A DNA stretch of 64,000 nt from Pseudomonas thermotolerans DSM 14292 (GTDB lineage: Bacteria; Pseudomonadota; Gammaproteobacteria; Pseudomonadales; Pseudomonadaceae): assembly GCF_000364625.1 (NCBI RefSeq), contig NZ_KB822608.1, positions 1 to 64,000 of the forward strand, written 5' to 3'. A model generated the notes under the pieces. The model worked only from the letters and a program-made list of their open reading frames with translations, did no database searches and had not been told where the DNA came from. The position numbers and the translations under genes were made by a program. Below are positions 49,435-60,485 of this stretch, piece after piece; the stretch's first letter is position 1; every line of letters begins with the position of its first letter.

Positions 49435-50418
49435 ATGAAGTTGTTCCCTCCCTCCAGTCGGGCTCTGATCCGTGGAGCTAACCGGGTGGTGGACCTGCGG
49501 CGGGTGCTGGGGCCCGTGCTGGTCCTCTCCCTGGCGCTGAATCTTCTCGCTTTCGCCGGTGGCTACTGGCTCGGGCGCGGGGCCGAGCGGGGCGCGGAAC
49601 CGCTGGCGGCGGAGTCACACGGCGCGCCGTCCAGCGCGGAAAGCAGCTTCACCGTCGCCCGCCTTGGCGAGCTGGCCGGCCGGGTCAAGTCTCTGGAGGC
49701 CGATGCCCTGGCCCTGCAGCGCATGCTGGAGGAGCACAAGACCCTGAGCGAGCAGGTTTCCCGGGTCGATCCCGGCCTGCTGCCGACGCCGGCGAATGTC
49801 GCCGCGGACGATGACGCCGGCAAGGGCGGCGTGCTGCTGGCTCCGCGCGGCTGCACCGAGGAGGTTTGGCCGGACCATGCCGATGCCCTGGACGAGCTGC
49901 GCCGCAGCGAGGCCGCGGTGCGCTGCGTACGCGCCCGCTTCGACGACCTGCTGGAGCGTGTGACGACCCGCAACGCCGCGCTGCTGGCGATCCCCTCGTG
50001 GCGCCCGGTTGAGCAGGGGCGGATCGGCTCCACCTTCGGCAACCGCGTCGACCCCTTCAATCGTCGCTTGGCCTTCCATTCCGGGGTGGACTTCGCACTG
50101 CCCAGCGGCTCGCCGGTGCGTGCTTCCGCCGGCGGCAAGGTGCGCGCCGCCGGCCGTTGGGGCGGCTACGGCAAGCGCGTGGAGATCGACCACGGCAATG
50201 GCCTGGTGACCCGCTACGCGCACCTCTCGAGCATCCAGGTGCGGGTCGGCCAGGTGGTCACTCCCGGCCAGCAGATCGGCAAGGTCGGTTCCACCGGCCG
50301 CTCCACCGGCCCGCACCTGCATTTCGAGGTCATGAAGAACGGACGTTTCGTCGATCCGCAGCGCTTCCTGGCCTTGGACAGCCTGGAGAGCCACGGCGGT
50401 GCCGTTGCGCTCGATTAG
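49435..50418 (+). CDS. M23-family peptidoglycan endopeptidase
   Basis: Membrane-anchored LytM-domain protein of 327 residues. Seen: N-terminal helix near 23-42 (VLGPVLVLSLALNLLAFAGGYWLG), a coiled-coil/linker section at about 65-185, and the C-terminal peptidase domain with GSTFGNRVDPFNRRLAFHSGVDFALPSGSPV (first metal ligands His and Asp), YGKRVEIDHGNGLVTRYAHLS, GSTGRSTGPHLHFEVMKNGRFVDP (HLH motif). Catalytic residues are complete, so it should cut peptide cross-links rather than be an EnvC-like activator. First of three genes ending in a bactofilin; the next frame overlaps its last 20 bases. The 265 bases before it hold no gene I can support. Confidence 0.9.
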   Translation: MKLFPPSSRALIRGANRVVDLRRVLGPVLVLSLALNLLAFAGGYWLGRGAERGAEPLAAESHGAPSSAESSFTVARLGELAGRVKSLEADALALQRMLEEHKTLSEQVSRVDPGLLPTPANVAADDDAGKGGVLLAPRGCTEEVWPDHADALDELRRSEAAVRCVRARFDDLLERVTTRNAALLAIPSWRPVEQGRIGSTFGNRVDPFNRRLAFHSGVDFALPSGSPVRASAGGKVRAAGRWGGYGKRVEIDHGNGLVTRYAHLSSIQVRVGQVVTPGQQIGKVGSTGRSTGPHLHFEVMKNGRFVDPQRFLALDSLESHGGAVALD

Positions 50419-50749
50419 GCGGCGTTCGACCCGCCATCTGGTGCGCGGCGATCACCGTCTGCTGATGGTCGGCCAGGGGCGTCGGCGACTGTGGCTGCTG
50501 GCCCTTGGCCTGCCGCTGCTGGTCGGTGCCCTGTGGTTCGCCGAGCGCCGTGAGCAGGCCGCGGAGCTGGCCGCGCTGCGCGAGGAAAACCGCCAGCTGA
50601 AGGCCAGCCTGGAGGAGAGCCGGCTGCTGCACCGTGAGGCGCAGGCCGCCGAGCGCCAGCTGGTGCGCCGCAACGCCGAGCTGTCCGCCCGGGTGAAGCG
50701 GCTGAGCACCGAGCTGGCGTTTTTCCGCAAGCAGAAAGACAACCCCTAG
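50399..50749 (+). CDS. single-pass membrane protein with coiled coil
   Basis: A 116-residue protein overlapping the M23 gene by 20 bases from a GTG start; an internal ATG at 50465 would give a shorter form. Seen: basic N-terminal tail, one membrane helix RLWLLALGLPLLVGALWFA at about residues 30-48, then a predicted coiled coil AAELAALREENRQLKAS...LSARVKRLSTELAFFRK to the end. Family not recognised with certainty. Its place between a LytM peptidase and a bactofilin suggests a link between the cytosolic polymer and the periplasmic enzyme, which is inference. Confidence 0.8.
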   Translation: MPLRSIRRRSTRHLVRGDHRLLMVGQGRRRLWLLALGLPLLVGALWFAERREQAAELAALREENRQLKASLEESRLLHREAQAAERQLVRRNAELSARVKRLSTELAFFRKQKDNP

Positions 50750-50771
50750 CTTTACCGGAGTACAGGAAAGG

Positions 50772-51200
50772 ATGTTTCGTTCCAAGAAGGCGGCCCCGCG
50801 CCCGGCCATCGACAGTTTTTCCAGCCTGGTTTCTGACAACCTCACGCTGGTCGGTGACGTGGAGTTCACCGAGGGGCTCAAGGTCAGCGGGCGGATCCGT
50901 GGCAACGTGCGCCACAAGGAGGGCAGCACCAGTCTGCTGGCGCTGACCGCGGGTGGTCAGATCGAGGGCGAGGTGTGCTGCTACGACGCGCTGATCGACG
51001 GCACCATCGTTGGCGACCTGTGCGTCGAGCACCTCCTGGAGCTGCATTCCAACGCCCGGGTGTGCGGCAACATCCGCTACCGTCAGCTGAGCATGGAGAA
51101 CGGCGCAGTGGTGGAGGGCACCCTGATGCGTCTGGACGACGAGCGCCCGGTGCTGGAGCTGCCGCAACCGGAACCGGCCGCGGAGACGGCGGCCGACTGA
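50772..51200 (+). CDS. bactofilin (polymer-forming cytoskeletal protein)
   Basis: DUF583 protein of 142 residues forming non-polar filaments by stacking right-handed beta-helices. Seen: short N-terminal tail with Phe/Lys residues MFRSKKAAPRP, then about six rungs of the helix: SLVSDNLTLVGDVEFTEGLKVSGRIRGNV, GGQIEGEVCCYDALIDGTIVGDLCVEHLLELHSNARVCGNIRY, and acidic C-terminal tail EPAAETAAD. AGGAAAGG precedes the start. Bactofilins often act with M23 peptidases to shape the cell, as in Helicobacter CcmA/Csd1, which matches this operon. Confidence 0.93.
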   Translation: MFRSKKAAPRPAIDSFSSLVSDNLTLVGDVEFTEGLKVSGRIRGNVRHKEGSTSLLALTAGGQIEGEVCCYDALIDGTIVGDLCVEHLLELHSNARVCGNIRYRQLSMENGAVVEGTLMRLDDERPVLELPQPEPAAETAAD

Positions 51201-51226
51201 CGCTGCGGGATCGCGCCCCCGGGTTC

Positions 51227-51607
51227 TCAGGCGCCGGGCTGTAGCTCGGCCAGCACTTCCTGGGCGGCGCGGAAGGCGTCGATGGCGGCCGGCACCCCGG
51301 CATAGACCGCGCAGTGCAGCAGCGCCTCGCGGATCTCCTCCACCGTGCAGCCGTTGTTCAGTGCGCCGCGCACGTGGCCCTTGAGCTCCTGCGGGCACTT
51401 CAGGGCAGTCAGCGCGGCGAGGGTGATCAGGCTACGGGTCCGCCGGTCCAGCCCCTCTCGGGTCCAGACCCCACCCCAGGCGTGCTCGTTGACGAATTCC
51501 TGCAGCGGCCGGCTGAACTCGGTGGCGTTGTGCAGCGCGCGGTCGACGAAGGCATCGCCCATCACTGCCCGACGTACCTGTTCGCCGGCGCTCTTCTGTT
51601 CGCTCAT
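51227..51607 (-). CDS. carboxymuconolactone decarboxylase family protein (PcaC-like)
   Basis: All-helical protein of 126 residues. Seen: FSRPLQEFVNEHAWGGVWTREGLDRRTRSLITLAALTALKCPQELKGHVRGALNNGCTVEEIREALLHCAVYAGVPAAIDAFRAAQEVL. This is very close to 4-carboxymuconolactone decarboxylase PcaC of the protocatechuate branch; the decarboxylase His in LKGHVRGAL is present, while a CxxC pair typical of AhpD-like peroxidase members is not. No other pca genes are near, so its context does not support a catabolic operon. Its last codons lie near the bactofilin gene, convergent. Confidence 0.85.
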   Translation of the reverse strand: MSEQKSAGEQVRRAVMGDAFVDRALHNATEFSRPLQEFVNEHAWGGVWTREGLDRRTRSLITLAALTALKCPQELKGHVRGALNNGCTVEEIREALLHCAVYAGVPAAIDAFRAAQEVLAELQPGA

Positions 51608-51624
51608 GCTGATCTCCCAAAGGT

Positions 51625-51990
51625 CTATCTGAGGCTCTGTACGCGCACCGGGGCAACGCCGCTGCCGAGCATGCCTAGGCGTTCGGCGGCCTTGCGCGAG
51701 ACGTCGATGATCCGGCCGCGGACGTGGGGGCCGCGGTCGTTGATGCGGACCACGACGGAGCGGTCGTTGTTGAGGTTGGTGACCCGAACCCGGGTGCCGA
51801 AGGGCAGGGTGCGGTGGGCGGCGGTCAGCGCGTGCTGGTCGAAGCGCTCGCCGCTGGCGGTCTTCTTGCCGTGGTGCTTGGCGCCGTACCAGGAGGCCTT
51901 GCCGGTCTCGTCGTAGTGACCGCCGGGGCCGAGGCTGGCGCAGCCGGCCAGGCAGAGGGCGAAGCTGAGAAGCAGGAGTGTTCTGAACAT
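51625..51990 (-). CDS. RlpA-like septal ring lipoprotein
   Basis: A 121-residue lipoprotein with a lipobox LCLAGC at about residue 16-20 after a short signal peptide, followed by a double-psi beta-barrel domain: [69 protein letters not shown]. The catalytic Asp and conserved His/Asp of RlpA (ERFD, NDRGP) are present. It has no C-terminal SPOR domain, unlike longer RlpA proteins that bind denuded septal glycan, so it is a short paralogue. Start at 51990 is preferred; an ATG 12 bases upstream is the alternative. Confidence 0.9.
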   Translation of the reverse strand: MFRTLLLLSFALCLAGCASLGPGGHYDETGKASWYGAKHHGKKTASGERFDQHALTAAHRTLPFGTRVRVTNLNNDRSVVVRINDRGPHVRGRIIDVSRKAAERLGMLGSGVAPVRVQSLR

Positions 51991-52067
51991 GCGGTGTCCC
52001 ATCGGTCTGGTGAGATCGTTGGGGCCGAGAGGCCGGCGGGTCGCCACGGCCGGCCTCGCGTTCAGCC

Positions 52068-53516
52068 CTAGCCTTCGAGCTTCTTCTTCAGCAGTTCGTT
52101 CACTTGGCCGGGGTTGGCCTTGCCCTTGGAGGCCTTCATGGCCTGGCCGACGAAGAAGCCGAACATCTTGGCGCGCTTGGCCTCGTCGCTGGCGCGGTAC
52201 TGCTCGACCTGGGCGGCGTTGGCGGCCAGCACCTCGTCGAGCAGCTTGTCGATGGCACCGGCGTCGGTGACCTGTTTGAGGCCCTTCTGCTCGATGATCT
52301 CGTCTGCGCTGGCGCCTTCACCGTTGGCCAGGGCCTCGAAGACCATCTTGGCGATCTTGCCGCTGATGGTGTTGTCCTTGATGCGCAGGATCAGGCCGCC
52401 GAGCTGCTCGGCGGAGACCGGCGACTGGTCGATCTCCAGGCCTTCCTTGTTGAGCAGGCTGGCCAGCTCGACCATCACCCAGTTGGCGGCCAGCTTGGCG
52501 TCGCCGCAGACCTGCTGTACCGCTTCGAAGTAGTCGGCCATCTCGCGGCTGGCGGAGAGCACGCTGGCGTCGTAGGCGGACAGGCCGAACTGGCTCTGGA
52601 AACGCTCGCGCTTCTGGGTGGGCAGCTCCGGCAGCTGGGCGCGCACCTCCTCGAGGAAGCTGCGCTCGATGACCACCGGCAGCAGGTCGGGGCAGGGGAA
52701 GTAGCGGTAATCGTTGGCTTCCTCCTTGCCGCGCATCGAGCGGGTCTCGTCCTTGTTCGGGTCGTACAGGCGGGTTTCCTGGATGACCTTGCCACCGTCC
52801 TCGATCAGCTCGATCTGTCGCTGGATCTCGTAGTTGATGGCCTTCTCGATGAAGCGGAAGGAGTTGACGTTCTTGATCTCGGCGCGAGTGCCGAATTCGG
52901 CCTGGCCCTTGGGGCGTACGGAGACGTTGCAGTCGCAGCGCAGCGAGCCCTCGGCCATGTTGCCGTCGCAGATGCCCAGGTAACGGACCAGCGCGTGGAT
53001 GGCCTTGACGTAGGCCACCGCCTCCTTGGCGGAGCGGATGTCCGGCTCGGAGACGATCTCCAGCAGGGGGGTGCCGGCACGGTTCAGGTCGATCCCGGTC
53101 ATGCCGTGGAAGTCCTCGTGCAGGCTCTTGCCGGCGTCCTCCTCGAGGTGCGCGCGGGTGATGCCGATGCGCTTGACCGTGCCGTCCTCCAGGGTGATGT
53201 CCAGGTAGCCCTTGCCGACGATCGGGTGCTCGTACTGGCTGGTCTGGTAGCCCTTGGGCAGGTCCGGGTAGAAGTAGTTCTTGCGGGCGAAGACGTTGCG
53301 TTCGGCGATCTCGGCGTTAATCGCCAGGCCGAACTTGACGGCCATGCGCACCGCTTCCGCGTTGAGCACCGGCAGGGTGCCGGGCATGCCCAGGTCGATC
53401 AGGCTGGCCTGGGTGTTGGGCTCGGCGCCGAAGGTGGTGGCGCTGCCCGAGAAGATCTTCGAGCGGGTGCTGAGCTGGGCGTGGATCTCAAGCCCAATCA
53501 CGGATTCCCATTGCAT
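52068..53516 (-). CDS. gatB: Asp-tRNA(Asn)/Glu-tRNA(Gln) amidotransferase subunit B
   Basis: Kinase/tRNA-binding subunit of GatCAB, which converts Glu-tRNA(Gln) and Asp-tRNA(Asn) to the amides. 482 residues from the ATG at 53516, with GAGGAA spaced 7 bases; the alternative TTG at 53531 is not needed. Seen: [23 protein letters not shown]; the zinc and Mg site region [61 protein letters not shown]; and the YqeY-like C-terminal domain ending [10 protein letters not shown]. Confidence 0.97.
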   Translation of the reverse strand: MQWESVIGLEIHAQLSTRSKIFSGSATTFGAEPNTQASLIDLGMPGTLPVLNAEAVRMAVKFGLAINAEIAERNVFARKNYFYPDLPKGYQTSQYEHPIVGKGYLDITLEDGTVKRIGITRAHLEEDAGKSLHEDFHGMTGIDLNRAGTPLLEIVSEPDIRSAKEAVAYVKAIHALVRYLGICDGNMAEGSLRCDCNVSVRPKGQAEFGTRAEIKNVNSFRFIEKAINYEIQRQIELIEDGGKVIQETRLYDPNKDETRSMRGKEEANDYRYFPCPDLLPVVIERSFLEEVRAQLPELPTQKRERFQSQFGLSAYDASVLSASREMADYFEAVQQVCGDAKLAANWVMVELASLLNKEGLEIDQSPVSAEQLGGLILRIKDNTISGKIAKMVFEALANGEGASADEIIEQKGLKQVTDAGAIDKLLDEVLAANAAQVEQYRASDEAKRAKMFGFFVGQAMKASKGKANPGQVNELLKKKLEG

Positions 53517-53600
53517 CTGCGTATTCCTCAATCCTGTGTGGCCTGCGGCGCGCCTCTCCCGCTACCCACGAGCGGGAGGGCCGCCGGGCGGCGCCATGCC

Positions 53601-55052
<1,452 letters not shown>

Positions 55053-55066
55053 GGGAACCCTTTCCT

Positions 55067-55354
55067 TCATTCGATGACTTTCGGCACCAGGTAGAGGCCG
55101 TTCTCCACGGCCGGGGCGATGGCCTGGTAGGCCTCGCGGTGGTCCGTTTCGGTGACCTCGTCGGGGCGCAGCCGCTGGGTGGCTTCCAGCGGATGGGCCA
55201 GCGGCTCGATGCCGTCGGTGTCGACGGCCTGCATCTGGTCGATCAGGCCGAGGATGTTGTTGAGGGTTTCGGTGGTGCGCGGAATGTCCGCCTCGTCCAG
55301 GCCCAGTCGGGCCAGATGGGCGATCTTTTCCACCTCGGAGCGTTCTAGCGCCAT
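55067..55354 (-). CDS. gatC: Asp-tRNA(Asn)/Glu-tRNA(Gln) amidotransferase subunit C
   Basis: Small stabilising subunit of GatCAB, 95 residues. Seen: [86 protein letters not shown], all as expected. First gene of the operon, divergent from mreB across 211 bases that should hold both promoters. Confidence 0.97.
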   Translation of the reverse strand: MALERSEVEKIAHLARLGLDEADIPRTTETLNNILGLIDQMQAVDTDGIEPLAHPLEATQRLRPDEVTETDHREAYQAIAPAVENGLYLVPKVIE

Positions 55355-55556
55355 GGGAAATCTCCAGAACAAGCGGGCGGAGGGACAGCGGGCGGGGAAC
55401 GGAACCCCGCATGCGTGGTCATAGGCCGCGAAATCGTGCCGTAAGGCCCGGAAAAGACGGCAATTTAGCACACCGCTCGGGTTGCCCAAAAGGCCCGTGG
55501 TTGTTAGAGTTTGCCGCACTTTTTTACCTGCGCATTTTTATCCACGCGTTCCCTAG

Positions 55557-56603
<1,047 letters not shown>

Positions 56604-56612
56604 GCGGCAGGC

Positions 56613-56719
56613 GCGGATCCACGAGCTGCTGAAAGTCGCGAGCGGTAGGCGGGTAGCGTGCAGGATGACAGGGGGAGGGCGGCCGTTGCCGAATGGCTGC
56701 CCGCCGTCCGTGGATCCGC
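56613..56719 (+). repeat. long-range inverted repeat in the mreB–mreC spacer
   Basis: GCGGATCCACG (56613-56623) recurs inverted as CGTGGATCCGC (56709-56719), perfect 11-base arms with 85 bases between them. The arms start 10 bases after the mreB stop. They could fold the mRNA between mreB and mreC and set a lower level for mreC/mreD. No clear T-tract follows. Confidence 0.6.
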
Positions 56720-56870
56720 AGACGGCCTGGCCGTCTCTTGACCGTATCTCCGGTGCTTCGCAGGATCGTGGCGATGTTCGGCATTGGGGCACGAGCCGCA
56801 AGCTGTAGCCGGAACACCCCCGCCAGCTTGCCGCTCCCGGTTGTAAACCTGCGGCTGCGAGGTACTCGCC

Positions 56871-57899
56871 ATCAAACCGCTATTCACCAAGGGACCTTCG
56901 CTCGGCATGCGCCTGCTGGTGCTGGCCGTGCTTTCCGTCGCGCTGATGGTGGTCGACGCGCGTCTGGAGGTGCTCAAGCCGGTGCGTAGCCAGATGGGCC
57001 TGGTGGTCGCCCCCTTCTACTGGGTGGCCGGCCTGCCGGTGCGCCTGTGGGATGCCGTCACCGAACAGTTCAACAGCCGCAGCGAACTTCTGGCCGAGAA
57101 CGAGAAGCTCAAGGCCGAGGCTCTGCTGATGCAGCGCCGCCTGCAGAAGCTGGCCGCCCTCACCGAGCAGAACGTGCGCTTGCGCGAGCTGCTCAACTCG
57201 GCGGCGCTGGTCGATGAGAAGGTGCTGGTCAGCGAGCTGATCGGCGTCGACCCTAACCCCTTCACCCACCGCATCATCATCGACAAGGGCAGCCGTGACG
57301 GGGTGTTCCTCGGCCAGCCGGTGCTCGACGCCCGTGGCCTGATGGGCCAGGTGGTGGAGGTGATGCCCTACAGCTCGCGGGTACTGCTGCTCACCGACAC
57401 CACCCACAGCATTCCCGTGCAGGTCAACCGCAACGGCCTGCGCGCCATCGCCAGCGGCACCGGCAACCCGGAGCGCCTGGAGCTGCGCCATGTGGCCGAT
57501 ACCGCCGACATCAAGGAAGGCGACCTGCTGGTCAGCTCGGGCCTCGACCAGCGCTTTCCGGCCGGTTACCCGGTGGCCACCGTCAAGGAAGTGATCCACG
57601 ACTCCGGGCAGCCGTTCGCCATCGTCCGTGCGGTGCCCACTGCGGCGCTCAACCGTAGCCGCTACATGCTCCTGGTGTTTTCCGACCAGCGCACCCCGGA
57701 GCAGCGCGCCAGCGACTCCGCCGAGGCCGAGGCGCGCGCCGAGCAGGACCAGCAGCGCGCCGGCCAGGCCGCGGAAACCGAGCCCGGCGAGGCGCCGACC
57801 GCCGGCGACGCTGTCCAGGCGGGCGAAGCGCCGCAGCAGGCCCCGGCGCAGCCGCAGGCGCCCTCGACATCGTCCAACCAGCCGGGAGGTGCCCAGTGA
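56871..57899 (+). CDS. mreC: rod shape-determining protein MreC
   Basis: Bitopic elongasome scaffold, 342 residues when read from 56871. The conserved N-terminus KPLFTKGPSLG is encoded upstream of the first ATG (56907), in the same frame, and the only codon at its head is ATC at 56871, with GAGGT (56859-56863) spaced 7 bases. No ATG, GTG or TTG occurs between the upstream stop (56844) and 56907. Starting at 56907 loses 12 family-typical residues. Seen: membrane helix near residues 14-34, coiled coil around 65-110, beta domains with LIGVDPNPFTHRIIIDKGSRDGV and GLMGQVVEVMPYSSRVLLLTD, RFPAGYPVATV; a long Ala/Glu/Gln-rich disordered tail. Overlaps mreD by four bases. Confidence 0.93.
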   Translation: MKPLFTKGPSLGMRLLVLAVLSVALMVVDARLEVLKPVRSQMGLVVAPFYWVAGLPVRLWDAVTEQFNSRSELLAENEKLKAEALLMQRRLQKLAALTEQNVRLRELLNSAALVDEKVLVSELIGVDPNPFTHRIIIDKGSRDGVFLGQPVLDARGLMGQVVEVMPYSSRVLLLTDTTHSIPVQVNRNGLRAIASGTGNPERLELRHVADTADIKEGDLLVSSGLDQRFPAGYPVATVKEVIHDSGQPFAIVRAVPTAALNRSRYMLLVFSDQRTPEQRASDSAEAEARAEQDQQRAGQAAETEPGEAPTAGDAVQAGEAPQQAPAQPQAPSTSSNQPGGAQ

Positions 57900-58384
57900 G
57901 CGTGCAACGGCCGCGTAACGGCTGGGTGATTTGGCTGAGCCTGGTGCTCGCACTGCTGCTCGGCGTCGCCCCGCTGCCCACTTTCATGGAGATCGGCCGA
58001 CCGCTGTGGGTCGCGCTCTTTCTGTCCTACTGGGTTCTCTATCTGCCGCACCGGGTGGGCATGACCACCGCCTGGGTGCTGGGTTTGCTGCAGGACGTGC
58101 TCTACGGCTCGCTGCTCGGCCAGAACGCGCTGATCCTCACCCTGATCATCTTTCTGGTGCTCAGCCTGCACCAGCGCCTGCGCATGTTCCCGCTCTGGCA
58201 GCAGAGCCTGGTGCTCCTGGTGGTCTACGGCATCGCCCAGCTGGTGCAGCTGTGGCTCAACGCGCTGACCGGCAACCGCCCGCCGACCCTGGCGTTCATC
58301 CTGCCGGCGCTGGTCAGTGCGCTGCTCTGGCCCTGGGTCGCAGCCATCCTGCGCGGCCTCCAGCAGCGCCTCGGTATCCACTGA
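57896..58384 (+). CDS. mreD: rod shape-determining protein MreD
   Basis: Integral membrane partner of MreC, 162 residues, five predicted helices. Seen: [70 protein letters not shown] with the family-typical G-x-x-x-D, and [33 protein letters not shown] start overlaps the mreC stop (GTGA). Confidence 0.96.
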   Translation: MSVQRPRNGWVIWLSLVLALLLGVAPLPTFMEIGRPLWVALFLSYWVLYLPHRVGMTTAWVLGLLQDVLYGSLLGQNALILTLIIFLVLSLHQRLRMFPLWQQSLVLLVVYGIAQLVQLWLNALTGNRPPTLAFILPALVSALLWPWVAAILRGLQQRLGIH

Positions 58385-58424
58385 AGCGGCGCCACCGGCG
58401 CATCGACCAACAGGGAGAGGGTCC

Positions 58425-59015
58425 ATGCTCTACCTCGCATCCGGCTCGCCACGCCGCCGCGAACTGCTCGCGCAGATCGGCGTGCCCTTCCGCGTCCTCA
58501 AGCTGGAAATCGACGAAAGTGCCCTGCCTGGCGAAGCGCCCGAGGCCTACGTGGAGCGTCTGGCGCGCGCCAAGGCCCAGGCCGGCCTGGTCCAATTGGA
58601 CGATCCCGAGGCCGTGGTGCTCGGTGCCGACACCGCAGTGGTGCTGGATGGCCGCATCCTCGGCAAGCCTGCCGACCGCGCCGCCGCCCTGGCTACCCTG
58701 CAGGCCCTGTCCGGCCGCGAGCACCTGGTGCTCACTGCGGTGGCGCTGGCCGCATCGGGACGCTGCAAGGCCCGGGTGGTGGCCAGCCGAGTGGAGTTCC
58801 GCCCCCTGAGCGACGCCGAGATCGCCGCCTACTGGGAGACCGGCGAGCCCCGCGACAAGGCCGGCAGCTACGGCATCCAGGGACTCGCCGCGGTGTTCGT
58901 CCGCGCCCTGCACGGCAGCTATTCGGCGGTGGTCGGCCTGCCGTTGTGCGAAACTGCGGAACTACTGGCTGAGTTTGGCGTTCCATGCTGGCAGAAAGGG
59001 ACCCCGCATGAGTGA
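58425..59015 (+). CDS. maf: Maf-family nucleoside triphosphate pyrophosphatase (YhdE subgroup)
   Basis: House-cleaning enzyme of 196 residues that hydrolyses dTTP/UTP and modified pyrimidine triphosphates. Seen: [18 protein letters not shown] at the N-terminus; [90 protein letters not shown]. The [10 protein letters not shown] and VGLPL pattern follows the YhdE (dTTP/UTP) type rather than YceF. GGGAGAGG precedes the ATG. Its 3' end overlaps the rng start by 8 bases. Confidence 0.95.
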   Translation: MLYLASGSPRRRELLAQIGVPFRVLKLEIDESALPGEAPEAYVERLARAKAQAGLVQLDDPEAVVLGADTAVVLDGRILGKPADRAAALATLQALSGREHLVLTAVALAASGRCKARVVASRVEFRPLSDAEIAAYWETGEPRDKAGSYGIQGLAAVFVRALHGSYSAVVGLPLCETAELLAEFGVPCWQKGTPHE

Positions 59016-60465
59016 AGAAATCCTGATCAACATCACGCCGATGGAGTCGCGCGTGGCCGTGGTGGAGAACGGCGTCCTGCAGGAAGTGCACGTCGAGCGT
59101 ACCCAGCGCCGCGGGATCGTCGGCAACATCTACAAGGGCCGGGTGGTACGGGTGCTGCCAGGCATGCAGGCGGCCTTCGTGGACATCGGCCTGGAGCGCG
59201 CCGCCTTCATCCATGCTTCGGAAATCTCCAGCCGCGAGGGCAACGCGGTGGAGCCGATCAGCGCCCTGATCCACGAGGGCCAGAGCCTGGTGGTGCAGGT
59301 CACCAAGGACCCCATCGGCAGCAAGGGTGCGCGGCTCACGACCCACCTGTCGATCCCCTCCCGCTACCTGGTATACATGCCGCGCAGCAGCCACGTGGGC
59401 ATCTCCCTGCGCATCGAGGACGAGGCCGAGCGGGAGCGCCTGAAGAAGGTGGTGGCCGACTGCGTCGCCGCCGAGGGTATCGAGGGCAGCGGTGGCTTCA
59501 TCCTGCGCACCGCGGCGGACGGCGCCGGGGCCGACGAGATCCTCGCCGACATCCGCTACCTGCGCCGCCTGTGGGAGCAGATCTCAGCGCAGATGAAGAG
59601 CGCGGCGACGCCCTCGGTGATCTACGAGGACCTGTCCCTGGCCCTGCGCGCCCTGCGCGACCTGGTCACTCCGCGCACCGAGAAGCTGCGCATCGACTCC
59701 CGGGAGACCTTCCAGAAGGTCAGCCAGTTCGTCGCCGAGCTGATGCCCGAGGTGGCTGACCGTCTCGAGCACTACCCGGGCGAGCGGCCGATCTTCGACC
59801 TCTACGGGGTCGAGGACGAGATCCAGCGCGCCTTGGAGCGCAAGGTGCCGCTGAAGTCCGGTGGCTATCTGGTGATCGATCCGGCCGAGGCGATGACCAC
59901 CATCGACGTCAATACCGGCGCCTTCGTCGGCCATCGCACCCTTGAGGAGACCATCTTCAAGACCAACCTCGAGGCGGCCACCGCCATCGCCCGCCAGCTG
60001 CGTCTGCGCAACCTGGGTGGGATCATCATCATCGACTTCATCGACATGGAGGACGAGGACCACCAGCGCCAGGTCCTGCGCACCCTGGAGAAGCAGCTGG
60101 AGCGCGACCATGCCAAGACCAACATCATCGGCATCACCGAGCTGGGCCTGGTGCAGATGACCCGCAAGCGCACCCGCGAGAGCCTCGAGCAGATCCTCTG
60201 CGAGCCCTGTCCGAGCTGCCAGGGGCGCGGCAAGCTGAAGACCGCCGAGACCGTCTGCTACGAGATCTTCCGCGAGATCCTCCGCGAGGCGCGCGCCTAC
60301 CAGGCCGAGGGCTACCGGGTGCTGGCCAACCAGAAGGTGGTCGACCGCCTGCTGGACGAGGAGTCGGGCAACGTCGCCGACCTGGAAGCCTTCATCGGCA
60401 AGACCATCAAGTTCCAGGTGGAAACCATGTATTCCCAGGAGCAATACGATGTCGTGCTGCTCTGA
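59008..60465 (+). CDS. rng: ribonuclease G
   Basis: Endoribonuclease involved in 16S rRNA 5'-end maturation and mRNA decay, cytosolic, 485 residues. Seen: S1 domain around residues 35-120 beginning [31 protein letters not shown], the RNase H-like core with [21 protein letters not shown] (catalytic Asp), [15 protein letters not shown] (second catalytic Asp), and the zinc-link [12 protein letters not shown] with two Cys. No long C-terminal tail, which separates it from RNase E. The start [11 protein letters not shown] at 59008 is the family start. Confidence 0.97.
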   Translation: MSEEILINITPMESRVAVVENGVLQEVHVERTQRRGIVGNIYKGRVVRVLPGMQAAFVDIGLERAAFIHASEISSREGNAVEPISALIHEGQSLVVQVTKDPIGSKGARLTTHLSIPSRYLVYMPRSSHVGISLRIEDEAERERLKKVVADCVAAEGIEGSGGFILRTAADGAGADEILADIRYLRRLWEQISAQMKSAATPSVIYEDLSLALRALRDLVTPRTEKLRIDSRETFQKVSQFVAELMPEVADRLEHYPGERPIFDLYGVEDEIQRALERKVPLKSGGYLVIDPAEAMTTIDVNTGAFVGHRTLEETIFKTNLEAATAIARQLRLRNLGGIIIIDFIDMEDEDHQRQVLRTLEKQLERDHAKTNIIGITELGLVQMTRKRTRESLEQILCEPCPSCQGRGKLKTAETVCYEIFREILREARAYQAEGYRVLANQKVVDRLLDEESGNVADLEAFIGKTIKFQVETMYSQEQYDVVLL

Positions 60466-60485
60466 GCCCCTGAGCACGATCTGAC

